A stretch of DNA of 64,000 nt, taken from contig NZ_FUZE01000017.1 in the NCBI RefSeq assembly GCF_900168205.1, positions 34,267 through 98,266 of the forward strand, written 5' to 3'. The notes below the pieces were generated by a model, which was given only the letters and a program-made list of their open reading frames with translations, was not told where the DNA came from and made no database searches. Every line of letters starts with the position of its first letter. The first letter of the stretch is position 1. This document shows, in pieces, positions 24,416 through 33,193 of this stretch. A program made the translations under genes and the position numbers. Origin of the DNA: Chryseobacterium balustinum (GTDB lineage Bacteria > Bacteroidota > Bacteroidia > Flavobacteriales > Weeksellaceae).

Positions 24416-25959
24416 TCTGCAATTTTTAAGCTTTCTTTTTCTTTCTTAATTTCTGCTTTCACCCAATCCAGTTGCGAATCTTTTTGATCAATAATGTCCT
24501 GCATACTTTGCGTAATTTCCACATCGGGAGTGACTCCTTTTTTTGTATTTTCAAAAGTGATATTGGGTTGTATTAAAAGCAATCCAATCGGTAAATCTAT
24601 TTTAGAATTGGGAAGCTGTTGATAAGAGTAAAACCCTGCAACCGTTCCGTCATTGGCACCACCGGTCTCTTCGCCAACCAAGGTTACCCGTTTGTCAAAT
24701 TTTAATTTAGCGGAAATAACAGATGATGCCGAAAAACTTCCGCCATTAATCAAAAAATACACTTTCCCTTTGAAAGCATTTTCTTTAGGTTTTGTCGGTT
24801 TGTTTTCCTTCATTTTATAGTAAGCAACACCATCTTTTCCTTTGTAAACATTCAAAGCCTGATAAAAGAAATATCCGGGATAAGCCAGACTTTTAACAGT
24901 GTATTGCAACGGATTTGACTTTCTGAAATAATTGGTTTTAAGTGGTGTTACTCTTGATGTAAGCTGTGAAGGTTTTATCAAAACAAAAGGCTCAGGAGCA
25001 AGATAAGAATAGAGTTGATTGATTTCGTACAGCGAACCACCATAATTTTCGCGAATGTCGATGATGAGGTAAGAAGATTCTGCATTTTTGATTTTTGTAA
25101 AAGATTCTTTGTAAAATTTATCTGAAAATGATCTTGAGAAACTTTTTATTTTCATGTAAGCAACTGTACTGTCTTTGTCTAAAAATTTAAAACTTCTGTT
25201 GTAAGAACTTGTTGAAGCCACGTAATCATTGAGCTTTTTTTCGGGAGTTCGTTTTTTACCAGCCTTGTCTTTTTCAATTTCTTGTTTGTTTTTGCTTTCC
25301 CGTTTTAAAATCAGAGTTTGTTTTTTGTCATTGTAAAGAGTTTCAATTTTCGCGCTGTCCATTATTCCTTTTTCGGCAACAAAAAAGTTGAAGAAAACAT
25401 CCTTAAGATAATAAGGATAAAAAGTAGTGTTGTAGCCGTCACTGCTTATTAATTCACGGTATTTTTTAAGATAGTTTGAGACAGGGACATCATTAATACT
25501 TAAAAGCTCAGTTCCCGGTTTGATGTTCTGAATAGAATCTTTATTTTCAATGAAATACAAATGATCGTCTTCTACTTGGTATTCAAATCTTCCAAAGAGA
25601 CCTTTTTTGTTCTTTAAAGCTTTAATTTCTTTTTTTGAAAACCTTTTTGCCGGAATTTTCAATGATAAATGACCTTCACGGATTTGTGCGATGACAGGTT
25701 GTAGTTTAAAATAAAACTGTTTGGGAGTTAAAGGTTTGTTGATGGTCGATTTTAAACTGTCAAATTTAAAATCGAGTTCTTTTTTTGAAATATACCAGTT
25801 TAAATTCGGATGCATTTCCTGAAGTTTTTGATAAGTAAAATCGATATCATCACGCAATTTCTCGGGAGAAATCAGGCTTAATCTTTGCGCATTATACTTT
25901 TTTACAGAAGTACAAGAAGCAAAACTTAAAATGATCAAAATGAATATAAAATATTTCAA
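24412..25959 (-). CDS. S41-family peptidase, lipoprotein
   Basis: A 515-residue lipoprotein: the signal peptide ends in a lipobox LSFASC (Cys16). The middle holds a PDZ-like region (GTELLSINDVPV) and the C-terminal half is the S41 (C-terminal processing protease/tricorn) domain with YLIIDIRENYGGS and the nucleophile strand FLINGGSFSASSVISA, plus VGEETGGANDGT. It degrades or trims envelope proteins. It is the first gene of an operon with the SanA-like protein and has a ~140-base divergent promoter region shared with 26100. Confidence 0.87.
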   Translation of the reverse strand: MKYFIFILIILSFASCTSVKKYNAQRLSLISPEKLRDDIDFTYQKLQEMHPNLNWYISKKELDFKFDSLKSTINKPLTPKQFYFKLQPVIAQIREGHLSLKIPAKRFSKKEIKALKNKKGLFGRFEYQVEDDHLYFIENKDSIQNIKPGTELLSINDVPVSNYLKKYRELISSDGYNTTFYPYYLKDVFFNFFVAEKGIMDSAKIETLYNDKKQTLILKRESKNKQEIEKDKAGKKRTPEKKLNDYVASTSSYNRSFKFLDKDSTVAYMKIKSFSRSFSDKFYKESFTKIKNAESSYLIIDIRENYGGSLYEINQLYSYLAPEPFVLIKPSQLTSRVTPLKTNYFRKSNPLQYTVKSLAYPGYFFYQALNVYKGKDGVAYYKMKENKPTKPKENAFKGKVYFLINGGSFSASSVISAKLKFDKRVTLVGEETGGANDGTVAGFYSYQQLPNSKIDLPIGLLLIQPNITFENTKKGVTPDVEITQSMQDIIDQKDSQLDWVKAEIKKEKESLKIAD

Positions 25960-26077
25960 AGTAAGAAGTTTTTTGAGTAAACGAATTTAAAAACTTTTAA
26001 ATAATTAAATGAAAAAAAAGTAAAATTTACTTTCATGCGTCATTGATGAAAGAGTTCTAAACTTAAAGAAAGTTTTT

Positions 26078-26085
26078 TACATTTG
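26078..26085 (+). promoter_or_regulatory. Candidate -7 element for the MBL-fold gene
   Basis: TACATTTG matches TAnnTTTG, 14 bases before the ATG at 26100. No clear -33 box is visible. Confidence 0.4.
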
Positions 26086-26099
26086 AATATCAAATTTTA

Positions 26100-27194
26100 A
26101 TGATGGTTTATTTAATTATATTGATCGCAGTACTGGTTGCAGCAACTTATTTTGTAATGTCTCAGGAAGTTTTTGGAGCAGCACCGAAAGGAAAACGTCT
26201 GGAAAAAATACTTAATTCTAAGAATTATAAAGATAAGCAATTTCAAAATCAGAGTTTTACCCCACAAATTGCTGAGGGCTTTTCTATGCCAAAAGTAATG
26301 TTCGATTTTTTATTTGGTAAAAAAGATCCGTTACTGAAGCCTTTACAGGCAATTCCGACGATTCATACAGATTTAAATAGTATTTCAGCTAACGAAGATG
26401 TTTTCATTTGGATGGGGCATTCTTCTTATTTTATAAAAATCGATGGAGTTTCATTTTTGATTGATCCGGTTTTAAGCACATTTGGTTCGCCTTTTAAGTT
26501 TTTCAATAAAGCTTTTGAGGGGTCAGATTTGTTTAAACCTCAAGATATTCCGAATATTGATTATTTGGTGATTACACATGATCATTACGATCATTTAGAT
26601 TTTCCGACGGTAAAAGCAATCCGTGAGAAAGTAGGAAAAGCAATTATGCCTTTGGGAGTGGGAGCACATTTTGAAAGATGGGGATATTCTGAAAATCAGA
26701 TTATCGAAGAAGATTGGGGTGCAAGTGTCGCTTTAAAAGATGGTTTTAACATCACATTTACCCCGGCAAGACACTTTTCGGGAAGAAAATTCCAAAGAAA
26801 TACGACGTTGTGGACTTCTTATGTTCTTGAAACGCCCACGAAAAAAATATTTTTAGGTGGCGACAGCGGTTATGATACTCACTTTAAAACAATTGGTGAA
26901 AAATACGGTCCATTCGATTTTGCAATCATTGAAAACGGGCAATACAATCCGGCTTGGAAATACATTCATGCTTTGCCGGAAGATGTTATTCAGGCAAGTT
27001 TAGATATTCAGGCAAAAAATATTATTCCTGTTCATTCCGGGAAATTTGCTCTGGCTTTACATCCTTGGAATGAGCCATTGCAAAAAGTAACGACGCTCGG
27101 AAAAGAGAAAAATTTACAGATTCTCACTCCGAAAATCGGTGAAAAATTAGATTTAAATAACACATCGTATCATTTTCAAAATTGGTGGGAATAA
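26100..27194 (+). CDS. Metallo-beta-lactamase-fold hydrolase, NAPE-PLD/UlaG-like
   Basis: A 364-residue protein with an N-terminal membrane anchor (~3-21). The metal site is THDHYDHLD (H160, H162, D164, H165), with further ligands in FTPARHFSGR and FLGGDSGYD and a late VHSGKFAL. The WMGHSSYFIKIDGVSFLIDP start of the fold is typical of the N-acylphosphatidylethanolamine phospholipase D-like group. It may cleave phospholipid head groups or a phosphodiester at the membrane; the substrate is inferred. Confidence 0.85.
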   Translation: MMVYLIILIAVLVAATYFVMSQEVFGAAPKGKRLEKILNSKNYKDKQFQNQSFTPQIAEGFSMPKVMFDFLFGKKDPLLKPLQAIPTIHTDLNSISANEDVFIWMGHSSYFIKIDGVSFLIDPVLSTFGSPFKFFNKAFEGSDLFKPQDIPNIDYLVITHDHYDHLDFPTVKAIREKVGKAIMPLGVGAHFERWGYSENQIIEEDWGASVALKDGFNITFTPARHFSGRKFQRNTTLWTSYVLETPTKKIFLGGDSGYDTHFKTIGEKYGPFDFAIIENGQYNPAWKYIHALPEDVIQASLDIQAKNIIPVHSGKFALALHPWNEPLQKVTTLGKEKNLQILTPKIGEKLDLNNTSYHFQNWWE

Positions 27195-27195
27195 T

Positions 27196-27483
27196 CTATT
27201 CGTGCCAAATTCCTTTATATCTTTTCGGATGATTTCCTAACTGTTGTCTTACGAAATCGCATTCAGGGTCAATCATCAAATCTTTTTCTTCGGCAAAACT
27301 TACCAATCTGTCTAAAAGAAGTTTGGCGTAGCCATGACCTTCCAGATTTTCATCAATTTTGGTATAATACACATTAAGCAGTCGTCCGTCAACGGAAATC
27401 GACATATAACCTACTTTTTTGCCATCAATTAACAGCTGTAATTCATCTTGGTAAGGGGTGATTTCAAACTTTATACTTTCCAT
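27196..27483 (-). CDS. Small GNAT-like acetyltransferase (YjdJ/Gcn5-related type)
   Basis: A 95-residue single-domain protein. LNVYYTKIDENLEGHGYAKLLLDRLVSFAEE contains the acetyl-CoA-binding loop (EGHGYA, variant of Q/RxxGxG/A), and the end NHPKRYKGIWHE is typical of this very short Gcn5-related family. The acceptor is unknown. The stop is two bases from the convergent MBL gene. Confidence 0.82.
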   Translation of the reverse strand: MESIKFEITPYQDELQLLIDGKKVGYMSISVDGRLLNVYYTKIDENLEGHGYAKLLLDRLVSFAEEKDLMIDPECDFVRQQLGNHPKRYKGIWHE

Positions 27484-27979
27484 AATTTCTGATGCTTTTG
27501 GTGAAACTCTTCCTTAAAATTACAAATTAAATTTTTACAAAGCGAAGATTTTAAGAATTTTAAAATAATTTATAATGATTTAAATTAAATTATTAGGGTT
27601 TAATAATCTCAACTTTTTGATTGTAAATCTATCGTATTTTTTGTTTCTTTCTTAAATGAATTGGCTTTTTTACCTTTATGAATAATTATTTACAAAAAAA
27701 ACTTTGTTTTAACCTTGCGATTCTTAGAAGCTAAGAAATACAAAAATTTAAAACTACTTCTAAAGCAAACTTCCACTTTCCCCTAAATTAATTGATAAGT
27801 AATAATATAATAACGAAAATTTCCTGCGTTATTTGGTAATCATCATAAAATGCCGAACAGCAAATCACATTACATTTACGATTGAATTTAATTATATATT
27901 ATTTCAGAATTATTAATCTAAAGAAACACGCTTGAACAAATAAAAAGTCGGACTTTTGGGGCTTGAAAATTTCATTCGG
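27484..27979. other. 496-base AT-rich intergenic region upstream of the MFS gene
   Basis: No gene, RNA or strong promoter is recognised on either strand. A 17-base interrupted palindrome TTCTTAG-AAG-CTAAGAA (27721-27737) is the only clear structure and could be a regulator site for the exporter gene. The region is divergent between the GNAT gene and the MFS gene. Confidence 0.4.
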
Positions 27980-29164
27980 ATGTTAAAAGAGAAAAATAAA
28001 TTTATTGCAACGATTCTTGCTTTTGCAATGATTCCGATGTCGGGTTTGGCAACAGATATTTATCTGCCTTCAATGCCGAGTATGGCGACCGAACTTCACC
28101 AACCCGAAAGCAATATTCAGCTTACTTTATCGATATTTTTGATAAGTTATGGCATCACGCAGTTTTTTGCAGGAAGTATTGTTGATTCTTTCGGACGATA
28201 CAGAATTTCAATGGCTTCTTTGGCTTTATTTATTGTCTCTTTCCTGATTACTGCGACAACTCAAAATATCTTGGTAATCTATGCAATGCGGGTTTTGCAG
28301 GGGATTTTGTCAGGATTTGCAGTGGTTTCTAAACGTGCTTTTTTTGTGGATGTTTATGAAGGTGATGAGCGGAAACATTATCTCAGTATTATGACGATTG
28401 TATGGTCAGTTGGTCCGATAATCGCGCCGTTTATCGGAGGTTATTTACAGAAAATTTTCGGTTGGCAATCTAATTTCTATGTTTTGGCGGGATATAGTTT
28501 GGTTCTTTTAATTTTTGAATTGATTTTTTCAGGGGAAACTTTAAAGAAAAGAAATCCTTTCAATGTTGAATTTTTGCTGAAAGAATACGACTCGATGTTT
28601 AAAGCGAAAGATTTTTTCTACGGAATGGTGATGTGCGGATTGAGTTACTCGATGATTATGTTTTTCAATTTGTGTGGTTCTTTCATTATCGAGCATAAAA
28701 TGGGGTATTCTGAAGTTGTTGCGGGATATGTTTCCCTGATTCTTGGTTTTGCCTGGATGGCGGGAGGTTTTTTAGGAAAAGCATTAATCAATAAAGCATT
28801 TTTACCTAAAATTAGAAATGCCAATTTTATTCAATTGCTGCTGATTGTTTTGATGTTTATTGCATCTTATTTTTCAAATAATATTTACAGTTTGGTTGCT
28901 TTTGCATTCGTCATTCATGTGACTGCCGGATTTATTTTTAATAATTATTTCTCGTACTGTATCGGAAGATTCCCCAATTCAGCTGGACTTGCAGGAGGAA
29001 TGACCGGTGGAGTCGTGTTTATTATCACTTCTGCAATAAGCTACGGAATTGTAGCGCTCATCAAACCTCAGATTCAACTGGAAGTTGCGGAAGGATATTT
29101 TGTAATGGGAGTTTTAGGGCTGTTTATTTTAAGTATGATTAAATGGAGAAAAGCGCATGTTTGA
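27980..29164 (+). CDS. MFS exporter, Bcr/CflA drug-resistance type
   Basis: A 394-residue protein with about twelve membrane helices. MIPMSGLATDIYLPSMPSMA in helix 1 is the signature of the Bcr/CflA proton-driven efflux family, with the loop 2-3 motif GSIVDSFGRYR and VLQGILSGFAVVSKRAFFVD later. It probably exports an antibiotic or metabolite. The frame opens at TTG 27956, but ATG 27980 gives the normal short cytosolic N-terminus. Confidence 0.88.
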   Translation: MLKEKNKFIATILAFAMIPMSGLATDIYLPSMPSMATELHQPESNIQLTLSIFLISYGITQFFAGSIVDSFGRYRISMASLALFIVSFLITATTQNILVIYAMRVLQGILSGFAVVSKRAFFVDVYEGDERKHYLSIMTIVWSVGPIIAPFIGGYLQKIFGWQSNFYVLAGYSLVLLIFELIFSGETLKKRNPFNVEFLLKEYDSMFKAKDFFYGMVMCGLSYSMIMFFNLCGSFIIEHKMGYSEVVAGYVSLILGFAWMAGGFLGKALINKAFLPKIRNANFIQLLLIVLMFIASYFSNNIYSLVAFAFVIHVTAGFIFNNYFSYCIGRFPNSAGLAGGMTGGVVFIITSAISYGIVALIKPQIQLEVAEGYFVMGVLGLFILSMIKWRKAHV

Positions 29165-29233
29165 TTACTGTGTTATAAGTACTAAAAATTCCATACAAGC
29201 CTAAAACTTAAAATTTAAACTCACAAAAAGAAA

Positions 29234-30061
29234 TTAAAAATTTCGATTTCTAATTAGAAGAGTTATGTTTACGATTAAAAAATGAAGAAACACACCTATT
29301 CCAATACAGTAAATTATAAAATAATGAATTGAATAAAATATATTAGCAGTAGGTGTTATGGGAGACATATTTCCTGTAAATATTGAAGATGTGCTATAGG
29401 GAAGTAATGAAGTATAAGTCCAAATATTATTCCTGTCTAATTGTACTTTTTTAGTTTTGTAATATTGAAGTTCATTTTTAAGATAATTTATCTGTTGATT
29501 TATTACACTTCCAAATTTAGTAGAATCCAATTCGGTTTGACTACCACTTTTATATAATTTATTTTTTAAAATACCTTCTTTATTAAATATATAAATGGTT
29601 GCTATAAGGTTACCACGAATATCGGAATTAAAATCAGAATGGATTATGTGGTTTTTAGTAAATTCTAGTCTTTTTAATTCTTTTAATGACTTATGAAAAA
29701 TAACGCTATTTGTAATTTTTATATATTCAAGATTTTTAATTTCGCTAGGGAGAGATTTCGAATCATTTGCCCATTCATTAAGTATTATTTCCTTTTGATT
29801 ATCATGAATAGATGTTCTAAATTCAAAACTATCAGGATTATTTTTAAGCATTAGAGTGTATATAAAAGGAAATGCGATTAAATGTAAAAATAATAGGATT
29901 GAAAGAGAAGTAAGTGCATATTTCGAATTCTTATATCGCTTATATTTTGAAATCCTGTAAAAATATATACATAAAGAAAGAATAAATAATATTATAAATA
30001 TTGTCGAAAATATTTCCCATATACCAAATGATATATTATTAGCTAAAATTGTTGTTATCAT
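29234..30061 (-). CDS. Hypothetical membrane protein
   Basis: A 275-residue protein that I cannot assign to a family. It has about two N-terminal helices (~12-35 and 47-72), a mainly soluble middle of ~160 residues containing a leucine-rich stretch SLPSEIKNLEYIKI, and a C-terminal pair of helices (~235-270). The base composition is very AT-rich compared with the flanking icd gene, which may mean recent acquisition. Confidence 0.6.
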   Translation of the reverse strand: MITTILANNISFGIWEIFSTIFIILFILSLCIYFYRISKYKRYKNSKYALTSLSILLFLHLIAFPFIYTLMLKNNPDSFEFRTSIHDNQKEIILNEWANDSKSLPSEIKNLEYIKITNSVIFHKSLKELKRLEFTKNHIIHSDFNSDIRGNLIATIYIFNKEGILKNKLYKSGSQTELDSTKFGSVINQQINYLKNELQYYKTKKVQLDRNNIWTYTSLLPYSTSSIFTGNMSPITPTANIFYSIHYFIIYCIGIGVFLHFLIVNITLLIRNRNF

Positions 30062-30165
30062 AAAGGTTTTTAAAGTTTATTAGGTGTATTTAATAAGTAA
30101 TATCGATTAAAAAACTATTGAAAATTAAAAAAAATTGCATTAAGTAAATTATGGGAAGCCATAAA

Positions 30166-30196
30166 ACAAAAAAGCTCCTTAAAAAAGGAGCTTTCA
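30166..30196 (-). terminator. Terminator after icd
   Basis: On the minus strand the arms AAAGCTCCTTTTTT and AAGGAGCTTT precede a T-rich run. It lies just downstream of the icd stop codon. Confidence 0.8.
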
Positions 30197-30216
30197 ATTT
30201 ATATTAAATCTGAAAA

Positions 30217-32436
30217 TTAAATTCCGTCAATAATTTCATTTAAAACAGTACTTGGTCTCATTGCCTCATACGTTTTGTAAGTGTCGGTTTTGAAGTAGCC
30301 GTCAATGTTTTGAGGCTTACCTTGAGCACCGATCAATTCAGCATTGATTACCTCTTCATTTTCGTGCATTGCTTCTGCAACCGGAGCAAATTGTTCAGCT
30401 AATTCTGCATCTGCTGTTTGGTTTGCCAAAGCTTCAGCCCAATACATTGCCAAATAGAAGTGAGAACCTCTGTTATCGATTTGTCCAACTTTTCTTGCAG
30501 GAGATTTGTCAGTCGCTAAGAATTTAGCATTTGCTTCATCTAATGCATCCGCTAAAACCTGAGATTTTGTATTTCCTTGAGTTTGTGCTAAATGTTCTAA
30601 AGAAGCTTGTAAAGCTAAGAATTCACCTAAAGAATCCCATCTTAAATAACCTTCTTCCAAGAATTGCTCAACGTGTTTTGGAGCAGAACCTCCAGCTCCT
30701 GTTTCGAACAAACCACCACCGTTCATCAATGGAACGATGGAAAGCATTTTTGCAGAAGTTCCAAGTTCAAGAATTGGGAAAAGGTCAGTTAAATAATCTC
30801 TCAATACGTTTCCTGAAACAGAAATAGTATCTTTTCCTTCTCTTGCTCTTTTCAACGTTTCCGTCATTGCGTCTTTTACATCAAGAATTTTAATGTCAAG
30901 TCCGTTTGTATCGTGATCAGCTAAATATTTTTCAACTTTTTTGATCATTTCTCTGTCGTGAGCTCTTCCTTTATCTAACCAGAAAATAGCAGGAGTATCA
31001 GAAAGTCTTGCTCTGTTTACCGCTAATTTTACCCAGTCTTGGATCGGAGCATCTTTAGTCTGACACATTCTGAAGATATCACCCGCTTCAACTTTCTGAG
31101 AAAGAAGAACGTTTCCAGCTTCGTCCTGAACTTCAACTGTTCCTTCAGCAGATGCCTGGAAAGTTTTGTCATGAGAACCGTATTCTTCAGCTTTTTGAGC
31201 CATCAAACCTACGTTAGGAACAGAACCCATTGTTGTAGGATCTAATTTTCCGTGCGCTTTCATATCATCAATAACTGATTGATAAAAACCTGCGTAAGAA
31301 CGGTCTGGAATGATACAAACAGTATCTTCTTCGTTTCCGTCTTTGTTCCACATTTTTCCTCCGCCTCTTACCAAAGCAGCCATAGAAGCATCAACGATAA
31401 TATCTGAAGGAACGTGGAAATTCGTAATTCCTTTATCAGAATTTACCATTGCCACTCTTGGTCCGTTTGCTAAAGCAGTTTCAATATCAGCTTTAATATT
31501 CGCTTCCTGAGCATTTCCTTTTATTTTATCAAAAAGATCAGCCAAACCGTTGTTTGGATTTACATCTAAAGATTTAAATGTTTCAGCATATTTAGTGAAA
31601 ACATCTTTAAAGAAAGTCTCAACGATTGCTCCGAAAACGATTGGATCTGAGATTTTCATCATCGTCGCTTTCAGGTGAGCAGAAAGAAGTACGTTTCTGT
31701 TTTTAGCTTCTTCGATAGCTTCCTGAACGAAAGATTTCAAAGAATTTAAATTCATTACAGAAGAATCGATCACTTCTCCAGCCTGAAGACCTGCGAAATC
31801 TTTCAATAAAGTTTCAGCACCGTCATTTCCTTTGAAAACAATCTTATATTTTGTAGCATTCTCTAGAGTAGTAGAAGTTTCAGTTCCGTAGAAATCTCCA
31901 CTGTTCATGTGAGCAACGTCAGTTTTGCTGTCTGAAGCCCAGTTACCCATTCTGTGAGGGTTTGCTTTTGCGTAGTTTTTAACAGCTTTTGGAGCACGTC
32001 TGTCAGAATTTCCTTCTCTTAATACAGGGTTTACAGCACTTCCTAAAACTTTAGCATACTTAGCTTTGATAGCTTTTTCCTCATCATTTTTAGGTTCAGC
32101 AGGATAATTTGGAACTGCGAAACCTTTAGCTTGCAATTCAGCAATAGCAGCATCTAATTGAGGAGCAGAAGCTGAAATATTTGGTAATTTGATAATGTTT
32201 GCATCCGGTTGAGTTGCTAATTCTCCTAATTGAGCTAAAGCATCAACGATTTTCTGATCGTCTTTCAAAAATTCTGGGAAGTTTGCTAAAATTCTTCCTG
32301 CCAAAGAAATATCCGGAACTGCGATCTCAATGTTTGCTGATTTTGTAAAAGCTTTTACAATCGGTAAAAACGAGTGTGTTGCCAACATTGGAGCTTCATC
32401 CGTAAGGGTGTAATAGATTTTTGATTTGTCTGACAT
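30217..32436 (-). CDS. icd: Isocitrate dehydrogenase, NADP-dependent, monomeric type
   Basis: A 739-residue monomeric isocitrate dehydrogenase (EC 1.1.1.42), making 2-oxoglutarate and NADPH in the TCA cycle. Its length and motifs SKIYYTLTDEAPMLATHSFL, VLREGNSDRRAP, NPHRMGNWASDSKT and HLKATMMKISDPIVFG are specific to the ~80 kDa monomeric class (as in Azotobacter and Corynebacterium), unrelated in length to the ~45 kDa dimeric enzymes. It is divergent from thiol peroxidase, with its own promoter. Confidence 0.97.
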   Translation of the reverse strand: MSDKSKIYYTLTDEAPMLATHSFLPIVKAFTKSANIEIAVPDISLAGRILANFPEFLKDDQKIVDALAQLGELATQPDANIIKLPNISASAPQLDAAIAELQAKGFAVPNYPAEPKNDEEKAIKAKYAKVLGSAVNPVLREGNSDRRAPKAVKNYAKANPHRMGNWASDSKTDVAHMNSGDFYGTETSTTLENATKYKIVFKGNDGAETLLKDFAGLQAGEVIDSSVMNLNSLKSFVQEAIEEAKNRNVLLSAHLKATMMKISDPIVFGAIVETFFKDVFTKYAETFKSLDVNPNNGLADLFDKIKGNAQEANIKADIETALANGPRVAMVNSDKGITNFHVPSDIIVDASMAALVRGGGKMWNKDGNEEDTVCIIPDRSYAGFYQSVIDDMKAHGKLDPTTMGSVPNVGLMAQKAEEYGSHDKTFQASAEGTVEVQDEAGNVLLSQKVEAGDIFRMCQTKDAPIQDWVKLAVNRARLSDTPAIFWLDKGRAHDREMIKKVEKYLADHDTNGLDIKILDVKDAMTETLKRAREGKDTISVSGNVLRDYLTDLFPILELGTSAKMLSIVPLMNGGGLFETGAGGSAPKHVEQFLEEGYLRWDSLGEFLALQASLEHLAQTQGNTKSQVLADALDEANAKFLATDKSPARKVGQIDNRGSHFYLAMYWAEALANQTADAELAEQFAPVAEAMHENEEVINAELIGAQGKPQNIDGYFKTDTYKTYEAMRPSTVLNEIIDGI

Positions 32437-32471
32437 TATACTGTTATTTATTATTTAAATTTTTAGTCTCA

Positions 32472-32479
32472 CAAATTTA
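32472..32479 (-). promoter_or_regulatory. Candidate -7 element of icd
   Basis: On the minus strand this reads TAAATTTG, matching TAnnTTTG, 35 bases upstream of the icd ATG. Confidence 0.45.
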
Positions 32480-32576
32480 GTTAAATTTTAATTTTTTTCG
32501 CTTTAATAGTCAATGAGATTTTCCACTTTAAGAATTATTTAACCTTTATTTCAAACAAAATCATTTAGAATTTAAA

Positions 32577-32584
32577 TAAATTTG
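32577..32584 (+). promoter_or_regulatory. Candidate -7 element of tpx
   Basis: TAAATTTG matches TAnnTTTG. Transcription would begin near 32590, which rules out the TTG at 32582 as a start and supports the ATG at 32609. Confidence 0.5.
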
Positions 32585-32608
32585 ATGAAAATTATAAATT
32601 TATCAAAA

Positions 32609-33106
32609 ATGTCTACAATCACGTTTAAAGGAAACCCAATCAATACAATCGGAAACCTTCCAGAAGTTGGAAGAGAGGCTCAGGAATTTACTATGGTATC
32701 TTCAGATTTATCTGAAAAAAATCTTGCAGATTACACAGGAAAAAGAGTAGTATTAAATATATTCCCAAGCATCGATACAGGAATTTGTGCTGCTTCAGCA
32801 AGAAAATTCAACGAAGAAGCGTCAAACCTTGACAATACAGTTGTTATTAATGTTTCTAGAGATTTACCTTTTGCATTATCAAGATTTTGTGCAGCTGAAG
32901 GTTTAAATAATGTTGAAACGTTATCAGATTTCAGAGGAAATTTCGGGGAAGATTATGGTGTAACGCTTTCAGATTCACCTTTAAAGGGTCTTTTGAGCAG
33001 AGCTGTTGTTGTTTTAGATGAAAAAGCTAAAGTAATTTATACAGAGCAAGTTCCTGAAATCGGACAAGAGCCTAATTACGAAGCTGCTATCGCATCTTTG
33101 AAATAA
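32609..33106 (+). CDS. tpx: Thiol peroxidase (atypical 2-Cys peroxiredoxin)
   Basis: A 165-residue peroxiredoxin that reduces hydrogen and organic peroxides using thioredoxin. The peroxidatic Cys is in FPSIDTGICAASARKFN and the resolving Cys in LSRFCAAEGLNNVETLSDF, matching Tpx exactly. The ATG at 32609 gives the family's standard MSTITFKGNPI start; the longer frame from 32582 overlaps the promoter. The transcript ends at the hairpin 33131-33165. Confidence 0.95.
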   Translation: MSTITFKGNPINTIGNLPEVGREAQEFTMVSSDLSEKNLADYTGKRVVLNIFPSIDTGICAASARKFNEEASNLDNTVVINVSRDLPFALSRFCAAEGLNNVETLSDFRGNFGEDYGVTLSDSPLKGLLSRAVVVLDEKAKVIYTEQVPEIGQEPNYEAAIASLK

Positions 33107-33130
33107 ATGAAAATATTTCTCATCAATTTG

Positions 33131-33166
33131 AATCATTCTGTTATTTAATAGAATGATTTTTTTATT
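33131..33166 (+). terminator. Terminator after tpx
   Basis: Arms AATCATTCT and AGAATGATT with a T run. Its T run overlaps the likely promoter of the next gene. Confidence 0.75.
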
Positions 33167-33170
33167 TTTG
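33163..33170 (+). promoter_or_regulatory. Candidate -7 element of the adenylate cyclase cluster
   Basis: TATTTTTG matches TAnnTTTG and lies 23 bases before the TTG start at 33194. It partly overlaps the tpx terminator. No equal element is obvious before the second and third cyclase genes, so the three may be one operon. Confidence 0.45.
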
Positions 33171-33193
33171 TACATCAACGCAATAACCAGCCA

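Noticed and set aside
30531..31510. Several plus-strand frames inside icd
   Set aside because: They are shadows of the strongly supported minus-strand isocitrate dehydrogenase.
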